From a virus, in IMG/VR virus record IMGVR_UViG_3300031787_000051, positions 1-64,000 of that record: 64,000 nucleotides of DNA. One strand, written 5' to 3'. Positions 41,301 to 47,148 of this stretch are shown here, one piece after another. The notes below the pieces were generated by a model. It ran no database searches and had not been told where the DNA came from. It was given only the letters and a program-made list of their open reading frames with translations. Position 1 is the stretch's first letter; every line of letters starts with the position of its first letter. Made by a program: the position numbers and the translations under genes.

Positions 41301-44300
41301 ACCTGTAATTGCTAGTCAAGTTTGGAAAGGCAACAAGAGTTACAAACGTGGTGACATTGTTTTAGCTAATGGAAAATACTATAGAGCAATAGCTGATGTT
41401 GAGCCAACAACTGTCAGTGCAAGAAGTATCGTAAAAGATAAGAGTTATTATGTAAAAACAGTTGGATTAATAGACTGGACCGTAATCGGAGCCGACACCG
41501 CAAATGAATTAGCAGGTACTGAACCATTTACAGCTACAGCAAATGGCAACATCTTTATAAACGCCTCTGCATTTGTTTATTTAAATGAGTTTAATCCTGC
41601 AGGTTACGTCAGATTAGAAGATAACCCGTTCCCATTTGATAATAACAGCTATATGTACTTACCTGAGCCTGTTCAATTAACTTCAGGATACTCACGTACT
41701 ACAAGTAGTATAGTAAGCTTAAACAACAGACTGTACAAGTGCTTGGTTAGTAACAATGACACAGAGTTTGATTTTGACAAATGGCAAGTTTTAGATAGTA
41801 ACAAAGAAGAATTAAATGCATTAGACAGAATCGTGGGTTTTTATCAGCCCACTACTAACATGCCAGGTAAAAACTTACCATTATTATTAACAGGTGTCGA
41901 TTACCCTAATAATACATATTATTCAAATAAGTTTGATGAAAATTATACTTTAGATACACAACTAAAAGATCAACCATTCTATCCAAAAGATATAAAGATT
42001 AGATCCGTATTATGGGATAATGAAAAGTATCTTGCTGTAGCAGACGGTAGAGATTATTCTATGATATTGTTGAGTTACGATGAAGGTATTACTTGGCAAA
42101 TTAAGAGAATAAGTGCTGATGTACTAGAAGTTTCCGACGTGATACATTCTGGAACACATTATGTATTAACAACTAGAAAGCCTAGCAATCCTGTCTTTAT
42201 AAGTTACGACGGGTTGTCATGGTTAGGTTTAGGTAGTTACACACCTTATGATAAAGTTGACTTTGACGAGCCCGGTGAAGCATGGGATAGCTCATCATTA
42301 ACTGCTCCCAGCGGCGGGCTTTATAATGTAGCTAGCCATAATGATTTTTATGTGGCAGCAGGTGATCAACTTGTAGCAAGTACAGACGCATATGCTTGGG
42401 ACAGCGTTTATAGCTTCCAAAGTAGAACAGAAGCAAGAGCAAATTATATCGACTACATTAACAGTGAATTCTATGCTGGCTTTATTGCAGTTGGATATGG
42501 ATTAGATGTTATTGAAGATCCAACTGAAGAAGTATCAGCGCAAGTAACAACTATTGGCAGAGTATTATTAAGTGAAAATGGTAGAGCATGGACACCAATA
42601 TATCCACACCCAACTAATAATGGATTGAACACAGTAGTAGGTGGACCTGAAATGATTGTTTTAGGTGGCGATAACGGAACAGTATTGTATTCTACGAACA
42701 TGCAGAATATATTTGCAGGAACAATAGAAGGTGATACTATAACAGATAACATTTTAGCTGGTTGTTATGCTGCTAATACGTTTGTGTTTGTAGGACAGAA
42801 TGGATTAATCTTAGTTAGTTATGATGGTATGTCATGGTCTAAGATTACCTCAGGAACGAATCAGAATCTTAATAGTGTTACACACGATGGACAACATTTC
42901 TTAGCAGTAGGTAACAATGCTACAATTCTACGCAGTTGGGAAGGATTAGTATGGCAAAATGTATCTGCAATAGGCGGTGCAAATACATTCTATGAAGTTA
43001 AAGGTGATCCTTTCACTTCTGGATATGGTCCTGAAGAAATGGTTCCAGGAGCTATTACTGATCAATTCTCAATGACAGTAATTACAAGATCAGGCAGTAC
43101 ATGGAATCCTGAAGTATATCAACATAATGGATATAAAGTTATAGGTAACAAAGTATCCCCTAATGGTGTAGAAATTGATTTCTCTAATTTCTCACAAGCA
43201 CCAGCACAATTAGCATTATCTATAATGGATCCGTTATCTAACCTTAGTAAAATGATTCATCCAAACGTTACACCAACTGACAATAATGAATACACATATT
43301 CAGTTGATTGGATTCAAAAGAAAATCACACTAAACAAAGAGATTAGAGAAACAGAAATTATTTTAGTTGAAGTTTATGAATTCGGTAATGGTAATCAATT
43401 AGTAAGAGCAACGTCAGATGATATACCAGTTACTATAGATGAATCCACAGGACATAGCCAAATCGTATTCAATATAAAATATGAAGAATTATTGACTGCT
43501 GATCCTGCAGTTTACATAAACGGAGAAAAGAAAACATTTACTAATGATTATGTAATAGCTTCTACTGATAACGGCAGAACAAAGCTGTTATTTGATAGAG
43601 TTTATGATACAACCGTTAATTTCATAAGTTTTGTATTATTTGGTAGCACGGTACAAAATTATGGTTATTCATTGCCAGAAACACAAGTTTTTGAATTTGA
43701 CAGTACAGGTCAAACTGGTCTAGCGTTAGATTATCAATTAATAGAAAATGAAAATGATTATATTCCTAGGATTGTTAGAGTCAATGGATTAGAACTACCC
43801 ATCACTGACTACACTATTACAATAGGACCTGTGTCTACTTTGGCAATTATCCCAACGTTGAACGAGGGCGATATAATAAGTATCACTACATTTAATGACA
43901 CTAGAGAGCAGTATTTCTTACAAGAAAGCATTTCTACATTGAGAGTTACTCCGTTATTAGCTGTTGCGATTGACAAGGATGTGGTATATTTGTATATAAC
44001 AACAGAAACAGACGAAGATCCTGGATTAACTACAGGTGATTTAATTCAGATAGATGGTATTTCTGGTACTAACCAATTAAACAATAATACGTATTACATG
44101 AAGTTAGAAACGAAATTTAGTGAAACATTTACTGAATACGATGATGAAGGTACGGAAACGTCTTACACTAAAGATGTGTACCCAATCACATTGTGGTTTA
44201 ATGATTCTTTAAGTAGACCAGTTACTAGTAGGTTCTTGTCAGAATATGTCGGAGGTGGATTCGTGTGGAAGTATGAAGATACACATGTAATACCTCAAAC

Positions 44301-45111
44301 CATCGATATTAGTGATAAAACTAGATTAAACGTTTCAGTTAATGGAATAAGATTGGGCAGCGACGGACTTAGATTAAATGACGGTAATTATTTAAGCATT
44401 TTGGCTGATATTAAACCAGATGACGTTATAATGATTACAAGTATGGTATCCAGCGCAACACCAAATGAAATGATTTATGTGAATGAAGTTGATAAAAACG
44501 GAGATCAATTTATTTACAGAGCAAATTCTAGTAATAGAACCTGGTTGACAGAAAACTTAGAACCACTACAAGACGTTATTCATGTAAAAGACGTTTCTAA
44601 GCTAATTGATATTGTAGAAGATACATATATTGTAGTAGCCGATAGTGACAGATTATTGGTCAGAATTATATATGACCTAGAAACAATCAAAGAAACCGAA
44701 GTTTATAATGAAACCACTCTTTCTAAATTAAATTCTAGTGATTTTACTCTATTAACAAATAATAGTGTAGCTTATCTTGTCTTTAGAAACGGAGTTTCTG
44801 AGGGCGATCAAATCAATGTTGTTATGAGATTAGGTGACACTATAAACGTTAACGGAGAAAAGATAAGATACTCAAAAGTTGACTATCAAAACAATACCAT
44901 AAGCAACTTAAAACGAGGTATTCAGGGCACTGCTATAAACAAGATGCACCTAAAATATTCTTCGGTGGTGGGAATTACTCCAAGTAACACGTTGTTTAAT
45001 TTCTATTATAATAGAAGCTGGAATAGTGAAATTTATAACGACACAGCAGGAGATCCATTACAAATAAGCGATTCTGCCCCAGCTAAGTTCCTGCAACAGG
45101 GTACAAAATAA
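29371..45111 (+). CDS. Giant baseplate/tail structural protein (5246 residues)
   Basis: One uninterrupted gene of 15.7 kb encodes a protein that by position stands where T4 has gp7, gp8 and gp10. The N-terminus (VRTLDFLPEIFRTKPNEEFL, WDSFVDLDKVVNFSQYYWLP) resembles large virion proteins of marine T4-like phages. Residues about 2205-2760 hold FG-GAP-like repeats (AFGHALDTN...ELLVGAPFF). Residues about 4210-4535 hold about seven Asp-box-like units (SYDEGITW, SYDGLSW, SENGRAW, SYDGMSW, SWEGLVW), a likely second propeller. Near 3440 and 5170 a related unit appears (GLRGSVASDH, GIQGTAINKMH). Several V-x-VNG...GD-x-I beta modules recur. It is probably a wedge backbone with carbohydrate-binding arms. 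Confidence 0.7.
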   Translation: MVNKVRTLDFLPEIFRTKPNEEFLGATLDQLVQTPNTQRVEGYIGRKFEYGIDPNAVYVKEPNSTRQNYQLEPGVVFTKPETSVAKDFISYPGLIDAIKTQNGITDNHSLLFRNEFYSWDSFVDLDKVVNFSQYYWLPDGPDQVPVTTETVNSEADFTIISDSSVYAVRENFKRIPQSNPTLKLVRGGTYKFIVNQNSNFWIQTDPGINGKNPIRPNVTSREIYGVENNGANAGIIEFTVPQASDQDEWIFSGENYVDLISDTPISELHGKKLSEVLSKYPKGLIDGINQIREKRVIFLNYKPGQSVELPTPYDLYSLEEKEFDDAPKTIPNNNYYKIRFLQLDNDFIISVDEDGELPIAEKIIATNGRKYVSQEFVRLPVGEIAKIPIITAPLDTLYYQDESTPNKVGTIKLLDAKVNNAINIETDVLGKKNYTGPNGVQFTNGLKVKFVGNIIPAPYKTGSYYVEGVGTSIKLIKAEDLNIVEPFGQLIYTIYDNEGFDTLRYGGRTSMPAQKDYITINRSAINKNAWSRSNRWFHIDVLKATAEYTSGDVVLAALNNRENRANRPILEFYPELKLFDSGTIGKGYVDFIDNTTTDVMNSNPTIGVVGRTEYYPDGNQYKAIQGSRVIFANDSDPNVRNKIFIINFASINETQEPTIVLTKAADGDIQDLDQVYVNFGTANSGKSFYFDKGYWNQAQQKTYVNQPPLFDIFDKNNISLADKDFYPGSNFIGCTLFEFKPGVGENDPVLGFPLAYSSVANIGDISFRISLNEDVFKYSLMTGPVTEKVSIGYPHRYTDRYEFTRELGWVKTVGESFQYQAYNFTYNPILRQNSFTCNAVAIDQNDSPWPVIKVSVNENILTSDQYTVTKTDKETIVTLLNPPVTESPVEVLIHSEGPLGEGAYYTIPINLSSNPFNTPIASLSLGDIRNHYQTIFVNSQQLTGQVFGSNNYRDAGNLITYGDKIIQNSAPLIYAAACLRNKNFNLFDSLTYSANEYVNFKLLITSIIETVEYSGESASDLLDLALQQIASYKDQNTSFFWSDMIPSRAPFAANTYAFNAFIDTSFFPLSKIYDFSKASYDGILIYLTKETESETRITQLLRNRDYTISQDEPKVIITLDLEPGDKITIKEYNQTYGSFVPNTPTKLGLYPLFEPKVVYDDTYVFPAYFIQGHDGSYTRIYGKVSKEGTLLDFRDRVLFEFECRVYNNVKLNVNTFVSNDDVLSGYFRKTDFTYEFTKNLYTTYFLNWIGQHRVDYKTQYFLPDNQFTYNFDQCKFKLDGEGFKQGNWRGIYLHLYDTTTPHKSPWEMLGFVSKPSWWDERYGAAPYTYDNKILWEDLENGVVYNDGDSYTIPTRKRPGLSKIIPVDSRGNLRNPLDFLTIGTDQPTYDRGWNAGDYGPQEFSYCKSSTYPFDLIKILAIARPAKFFALTQNLDAYNKNAEFNQWLINDRSRITTSFVDYGSGKAQHGYINWIVDYVQSFGLNGNATFKELLNNLDVRLVYRMAGFSDKDLLKFYLEKSSAGSKSNSLLIPDGSFALMLYENEPYDRVIYSSVIVQKTNKGFKVYGNSQNKSYFVQYTPNYNGRYKNITVLETTIYVSENFYKNEIIVPYGSEFVSLEALSEFIINYGRYLEDQGMKFTNIEEGIEINWQQMIAELIYWNLTGWEAGSTININPSANGLVIDKENAIVQPLTLFQQNYALNQNLVPIQLKDLVISRKGTEFTLQTLNTGDSVSYFTANMSTIEHGIVFDNYTQFNDTIYNPITGLRQHRILMKGTKTAEWKGTLDTYGFILNQDNIKDWQSNQRYIKGEIVYYKNSYWMAADRIAAEATFNQTKWIKTDYEKIQKGLLPNASNRSLESELYYDTTNTNLESDANLLAFGLIGYRPRDYLNASNLDDISQVNVYKNIISEKGTRLIADAVQNITLTTGKISYDVYENWALKVSEFGGVENENFVEFIFDETKLTGNPAIVGIVDKMIIPNVMQSIPLNSVINYGRPFSENKIAPVIKANYIEKLPSAGYVHFDDVRVTGYSISSLKNNPITANDVNMDDYIWVADEKDDWLVNTAISISEKNSTVKVVEAVNNLDGTITLRFENQHNLVLGNHFILLKFDYRVDGYYEVKNVTTLDTIVIEVTLPNNVLSIVGEGIVAKFQNQRVSTPSSINNLQLINSGFSKAKVWVDEDTDGTWAVYQKNINYIKQDIVKPNSTGTFGSAIAHHSKLGYFVSDAAQGKIYRYQPDDFEKSKYRANEVIDKFLGVTIGAGFGTQIAIAQDTMIVTKPGTNSTIYVYQIKRTRTGNYVEKPAITINSQRVGDSIALSGDANWLYASSHTVSGNFVRTYKKTAAQTYEFVKTYNLGGDLQDFSKITLSTNYNGSKLFIGAPLKNYGTSPNQIVNVGMAAVLNRVIEKIDVKRDYVEDTEVYYNLSVSAPTTDHYLDVFVNGKLIENTKYQITVAGLQFLYDLKAGDVIEISYPDLFKTQEFQLTNLAEIRPGNAFGHALDTNRHGSELLVGAPFFVSENNLEGLVVRYTNYGKKYGIIQATNNYSLASSSKILINGYQVTLPTNLLGAVNAINDANITNVYARVVDNKLVIGLVDPNLGPIEEKLTIQALNSTTLQQIGILEYQESQRISDPENVEGASQFGFSIKFNEYNSFAVGAPTSTRKSLTTFDFTDDLDTTNDTIFDNNYTKFVDELGSAGSVYIYDYLANHNESADKLGKFVYSQAANDTTLDIGANPHYGKVIEFKDYNLIIGCPDYKPGVDNGRIVFYENKQNLRNWHVLRKSNDVIDVNRLQNIQIFNAENNERIESLDYIDPLQGKLLGIVTENIDYISSQDPAGYNSQLTTGNLVWGDAFVGKIWFDTSTTKFLNYHQEDVLYNAQNWGKIFPGSTVTIYTWIESNVLPVNYQGPGTPYNIEYYTSLYNVDNSGALTNKYYYWVRSTNILSSDKTLPDSILEQYITDPQSSGIGYFAALQNNVYGLFNAIDSIKGKSTGLHIGFTDKIKKDDSYNEFKLIKDGNPNDFLPGVPSAYTAFEMPESLYDKLLDSLSGIDERGNLVPDIHLPKLLQQGIKVRPRQSFFSNRLKALENYCKYVNSVLIKHPISEILTPSFIGESNKESVPKGAPGFLTTSGEFFNTPDYWEHVYWWADGYNNNTKPDVEVLKYYDLATLNPFENMLAGVTTNSDGKREVYLYTNGDWVRVGLEQGTIQIKESLWNYEILGLGFGNTFYDTDSFDVFPHTETRYIVRSVTEEIFTNELLIHRNKSLITLFEYIISEATSTNCYLTWLNKTSLVDVTNTLRELKADLNYRSDNQDFLQGYLKEIKPYHVVMKEFAIKYTVNDTYDGQLTDFDLPAQYDFNLGKFITPNLTFFPVTAVGEFGPTDAIWNRSIYFDWLDNYGLSLTGQKSVTIGSLTKYITPVSETIYIDNAYGLPVNGVVKINNEYIGYAGVDRDAGKLTFVSRGLRGSVASDHNPNSKVIIDLPEVVVLNTGRNYIDVPTVIAYIDTTRYPAPLREAVLEPIMADDKVVGVKVVDSGAGYAATPEIIIQASKTFKFNSSVVNFLVNSINIDSVDLNTGDVVRFVHGEGNPIKGLANKKYYHVRVLWKDEVFGAKSIIALYSTAVNAQLDNHRIDLIDTGSSTDNKLELTARAVAVASNTPTREISTKLKFDRTSYVSKVTEWKSGEFYASEFSPSGDESSTSSISASGSTLSSVQHRVFDIQEVTLEEGTNEVAVSIDYTGSSLSPGQLKGLPLYFYVVPPTYMYPQHVKVKDIIIGNQYKILSLGDTNWNFMAGTTGLTYNVGDSIKPVVRGMGTGVVTAFLAPNNLEYDKWYVIAELGDTRWDLIAQTEGIIYQVGNRIWIEDLSPSNFGSTPGKAIEEGHALIKFYRPNFVFNKVYNEYFVEVFNKGTIYNVGDKITVDGVYLGGVSGANDATIKVVYTQANKMELYELSGLAVGAFKQYYVKPINQTQLKVYHDAPMVRPVIASQVWKGNKSYKRGDIVLANGKYYRAIADVEPTTVSARSIVKDKSYYVKTVGLIDWTVIGADTANELAGTEPFTATANGNIFINASAFVYLNEFNPAGYVRLEDNPFPFDNNSYMYLPEPVQLTSGYSRTTSSIVSLNNRLYKCLVSNNDTEFDFDKWQVLDSNKEELNALDRIVGFYQPTTNMPGKNLPLLLTGVDYPNNTYYSNKFDENYTLDTQLKDQPFYPKDIKIRSVLWDNEKYLAVADGRDYSMILLSYDEGITWQIKRISADVLEVSDVIHSGTHYVLTTRKPSNPVFISYDGLSWLGLGSYTPYDKVDFDEPGEAWDSSSLTAPSGGLYNVASHNDFYVAAGDQLVASTDAYAWDSVYSFQSRTEARANYIDYINSEFYAGFIAVGYGLDVIEDPTEEVSAQVTTIGRVLLSENGRAWTPIYPHPTNNGLNTVVGGPEMIVLGGDNGTVLYSTNMQNIFAGTIEGDTITDNILAGCYAANTFVFVGQNGLILVSYDGMSWSKITSGTNQNLNSVTHDGQHFLAVGNNATILRSWEGLVWQNVSAIGGANTFYEVKGDPFTSGYGPEEMVPGAITDQFSMTVITRSGSTWNPEVYQHNGYKVIGNKVSPNGVEIDFSNFSQAPAQLALSIMDPLSNLSKMIHPNVTPTDNNEYTYSVDWIQKKITLNKEIRETEIILVEVYEFGNGNQLVRATSDDIPVTIDESTGHSQIVFNIKYEELLTADPAVYINGEKKTFTNDYVIASTDNGRTKLLFDRVYDTTVNFISFVLFGSTVQNYGYSLPETQVFEFDSTGQTGLALDYQLIENENDYIPRIVRVNGLELPITDYTITIGPVSTLAIIPTLNEGDIISITTFNDTREQYFLQESISTLRVTPLLAVAIDKDVVYLYITTETDEDPGLTTGDLIQIDGISGTNQLNNNTYYMKLETKFSETFTEYDDEGTETSYTKDVYPITLWFNDSLSRPVTSRFLSEYVGGGFVWKYEDTHVIPQTIDISDKTRLNVSVNGIRLGSDGLRLNDGNYLSILADIKPDDVIMITSMVSSATPNEMIYVNEVDKNGDQFIYRANSSNRTWLTENLEPLQDVIHVKDVSKLIDIVEDTYIVVADSDRLLVRIIYDLETIKETEVYNETTLSKLNSSDFTLLTNNSVAYLVFRNGVSEGDQINVVMRLGDTINVNGEKIRYSKVDYQNNTISNLKRGIQGTAINKMHLKYSSVVGITPSNTLFNFYYNRSWNSEIYNDTAGDPLQISDSAPAKFLQQGTK

Positions 45112-45113
45112 AT

Positions 45114-45121
45114 GATAAATA
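45114..45121 (+). promoter_or_regulatory. Late-promoter box GATAAATA before the 48-residue gene
   Basis: GATAAATA begins just after the giant-gene stop and ends seven bases before the ATG at 45129, leaving almost no leader. Confidence 0.5.
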
Positions 45122-45128
45122 AATTATT

Positions 45129-45275
45129 ATGAACGAAAATACTAAAGATTTGAACCAAACCCAACAAAAAGAAGACAGGCCCAACGAAACATCCGGGTTT
45201 TACTTCAGTTCAGCTTTCAAAATCTTTGATCCTAACACTAAAGAAGTCTTGGTACAGCAAAGGGGTGACGATTAA
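45129..45275 (+). CDS. Small protein with FKIFDPNTKEVLV motif
   Basis: This 48-residue protein has a polar N-terminus (NENTKDLNQTQQKEDRPNET) followed by SGFYFSSAFKIFDPNTKEVL. The second half matches the N-terminus of the next protein (IKISDPNTGEVLV), so it looks like a detached or duplicated first beta-hairpin of that family. Its stop overlaps the next ATG (TAATG), which implies translational coupling and perhaps a complex. Function unknown; probably a virion component. Confidence 0.65.
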   Translation: MNENTKDLNQTQQKEDRPNETSGFYFSSAFKIFDPNTKEVLVQQRGDD

Positions 45276-45892
45276 TGTCATTAATACATACACTAAAAAT
45301 TGAGGGATTTATTAAAATTTCCGACCCCAACACAGGAGAGGTGTTAGTTGACAAGAAGAATGCTATACACTACGAAAACATATCTGAAGCGATAGCCGAC
45401 ACATTAAGTAATAGAGGGTATGGCTCAATGTACAGAATGGCTTTTGGAAACGGTGGTTCTAGTGTCGATGACACTGGAATAATCACATATTTGCCACCAA
45501 ATACAGTAGGACAAAATGCTAGCCTATACAATCAGACATATAGCAAAATTGTAGACGACACCAGCATACTTAACGTAGATCCTGCTAGAAACAAAATGCT
45601 AGTTTCTCATAGCCCAGGTAAGGTCTACACAGACATTCTAATACAATGCTTATTAGATTTCGGTGAACCAGCTGGGCAGACAGCGTTTGACAACGGAACT
45701 CAAGTGGATAGTTTATATACCTTTGATGAGATGGGCATTTTAGCTGGATACGGGACTGATGTAGCAGGAAATGAGCAAACAAGACTGCTTACGCACGTGG
45801 TTTTTCACCCTGTGCAGAAAAGCTTAAACAGACAAATACAGATTGATTACACGGTCAGAATCCAAAGCTTGACCAATGTAGTGACAATTTAA
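45275..45892 (+). CDS. Conserved virion protein of unknown function
   Basis: The 205-residue protein begins LKIEGFIKISDPNTGEVLVD, then IADTLSNRGYGSMYRMAFGN and GTQVDSLYTFDEMGILAGYG, and ends in a beta-rich segment (NRQIQIDYTVRIQSLTN). It is mainly beta and lies between the giant tail protein and the fibres. I recall similar proteins in marine T4-like phages without a known role. A baseplate or fibre-attachment part is plausible from the context alone. Confidence 0.65.
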   Translation: MSLIHTLKIEGFIKISDPNTGEVLVDKKNAIHYENISEAIADTLSNRGYGSMYRMAFGNGGSSVDDTGIITYLPPNTVGQNASLYNQTYSKIVDDTSILNVDPARNKMLVSHSPGKVYTDILIQCLLDFGEPAGQTAFDNGTQVDSLYTFDEMGILAGYGTDVAGNEQTRLLTHVVFHPVQKSLNRQIQIDYTVRIQSLTNVVTI

Positions 45893-45900
45893 GATAAATA
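45893..45900 (+). promoter_or_regulatory. Late-promoter box GATAAATA before fibre gene
   Basis: GATAAATA starts right after the previous stop and ends 22 bases upstream of the ATG, which has a GGAG ribosome site. Confidence 0.55.
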
Positions 45901-45922
45901 TACAAAATAGCGGAGTAAAACA

Positions 45923-47137
45923 ATGGCTTATACGATTATTAGAAGTGATGGAAGTACGTTAACTACTATTCAGGACGGTACTATCAACACTACAAGTACG
46001 TCTTTAGGACTTCCCGGACGTAGTTACGCAGGATATGGACAGACAATTGATACTAACTTTGTTCGTATACTAGAGAATTTTGCGAGTGCTAGTCCACCTG
46101 CTAATCCACTAAGAGGCCAACTTTGGTTTAACACCACTAGAGGCACGTTAAATGTTTGCCCAGCAGACAACACAGTAACCGCTAATTCCTGGTTAGAACT
46201 CGCTGCTACAGGCGAATCTGGAACAACTACATTTGGAAACGTTGCAGTTACAGGCAATTTAGTAGCAAATAATATTCAAGCATTAACTGATTTACAAGTA
46301 GGAAACACAATTACTACTTTGAATGCCAATGTAACTGGTGATTTATACGCATTGCGTGGCACAATACAAACAGCTACTTTAGCTAATGTAGTCACTCAAC
46401 AAATTACATCAGGAAATAACACAACTTCAGGCACACTAACTGGTATTTGGACAGTATATGGTCAAACAAATGGTAACGCAGTAGTAGTTAACTCAGGTAA
46501 CTTAGCTTTCTCAGCCAACAGTGTTAACGGTATCAAGTGCGACAACTACATGTATGCAAACGGTGTCACATTTAATCCAGCTGGTACATACACTAACAGT
46601 AACGTATCTGCTTTCTTAACTGGCGCTAATGGTGTTTCAAGATTTACAGGAAACATTGCTCCAACAAGAGTTACTACAACAAGATTAGACGGCGGCGGTG
46701 TTATCGCAGGTATATGGACACTAGCAGCCGGCGCAAGATTACAGGCAACATATGCTGACTTAGCAGAAAGATTTGAAGCAGACGACTTATATGATGCAGG
46801 TACAGTTGTTGAGTTGGGTGGTGAAAAAGAAATTACTGCTGTTAGAGATGAGTTAAGTGAGAGCGTGTTCGGAGTTGTAAGTAACACTGCCGCTTACTTG
46901 ATGAATACTGGTGCAGGTGAAGATAATACTCATCCTCCTGTAGCTATTAGCGGTAGAGTTCAAGTTAAAGTTAATGGTAAAGTTAAAAAAGGTGATCGTT
47001 TAGTAAGTGCAGGCAAGGGTTATGCAAGAGCAGCTAAACCAGGCGAAGCAAACGCATTCAATACTATTGGAAGAAGTCTTGCTAACAAAACTACGAATGG
47101 TTCAGGCACGGTTGAAGCCATTGTTGTAATTAAATAA
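45923..47137 (+). CDS. Tail-fibre-like protein with C-terminal AERFEAD domain
   Basis: The 404-residue protein has an N-terminal attachment region (IRSDGSTLTTIQDGTINTTS, then PLRGQLWFNTTRGTLNV) and a repetitive beta shaft (VTGNLVANNIQALTDLQVGN). The C-terminal domain opens with YADLAERFEADDLYDAGTVV and continues SGRVQVKVNGKVKKGDRLVS. That domain is common at the ends of phage fibres and may be a trimerising or self-processing unit. It is the probable side or short fibre of the virion. The receptor is unknown. Confidence 0.75.
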   Translation: MAYTIIRSDGSTLTTIQDGTINTTSTSLGLPGRSYAGYGQTIDTNFVRILENFASASPPANPLRGQLWFNTTRGTLNVCPADNTVTANSWLELAATGESGTTTFGNVAVTGNLVANNIQALTDLQVGNTITTLNANVTGDLYALRGTIQTATLANVVTQQITSGNNTTSGTLTGIWTVYGQTNGNAVVVNSGNLAFSANSVNGIKCDNYMYANGVTFNPAGTYTNSNVSAFLTGANGVSRFTGNIAPTRVTTTRLDGGGVIAGIWTLAAGARLQATYADLAERFEADDLYDAGTVVELGGEKEITAVRDELSESVFGVVSNTAAYLMNTGAGEDNTHPPVAISGRVQVKVNGKVKKGDRLVSAGKGYARAAKPGEANAFNTIGRSLANKTTNGSGTVEAIVVIK

Positions 47138-47148
47138 GGAATTGTAAA

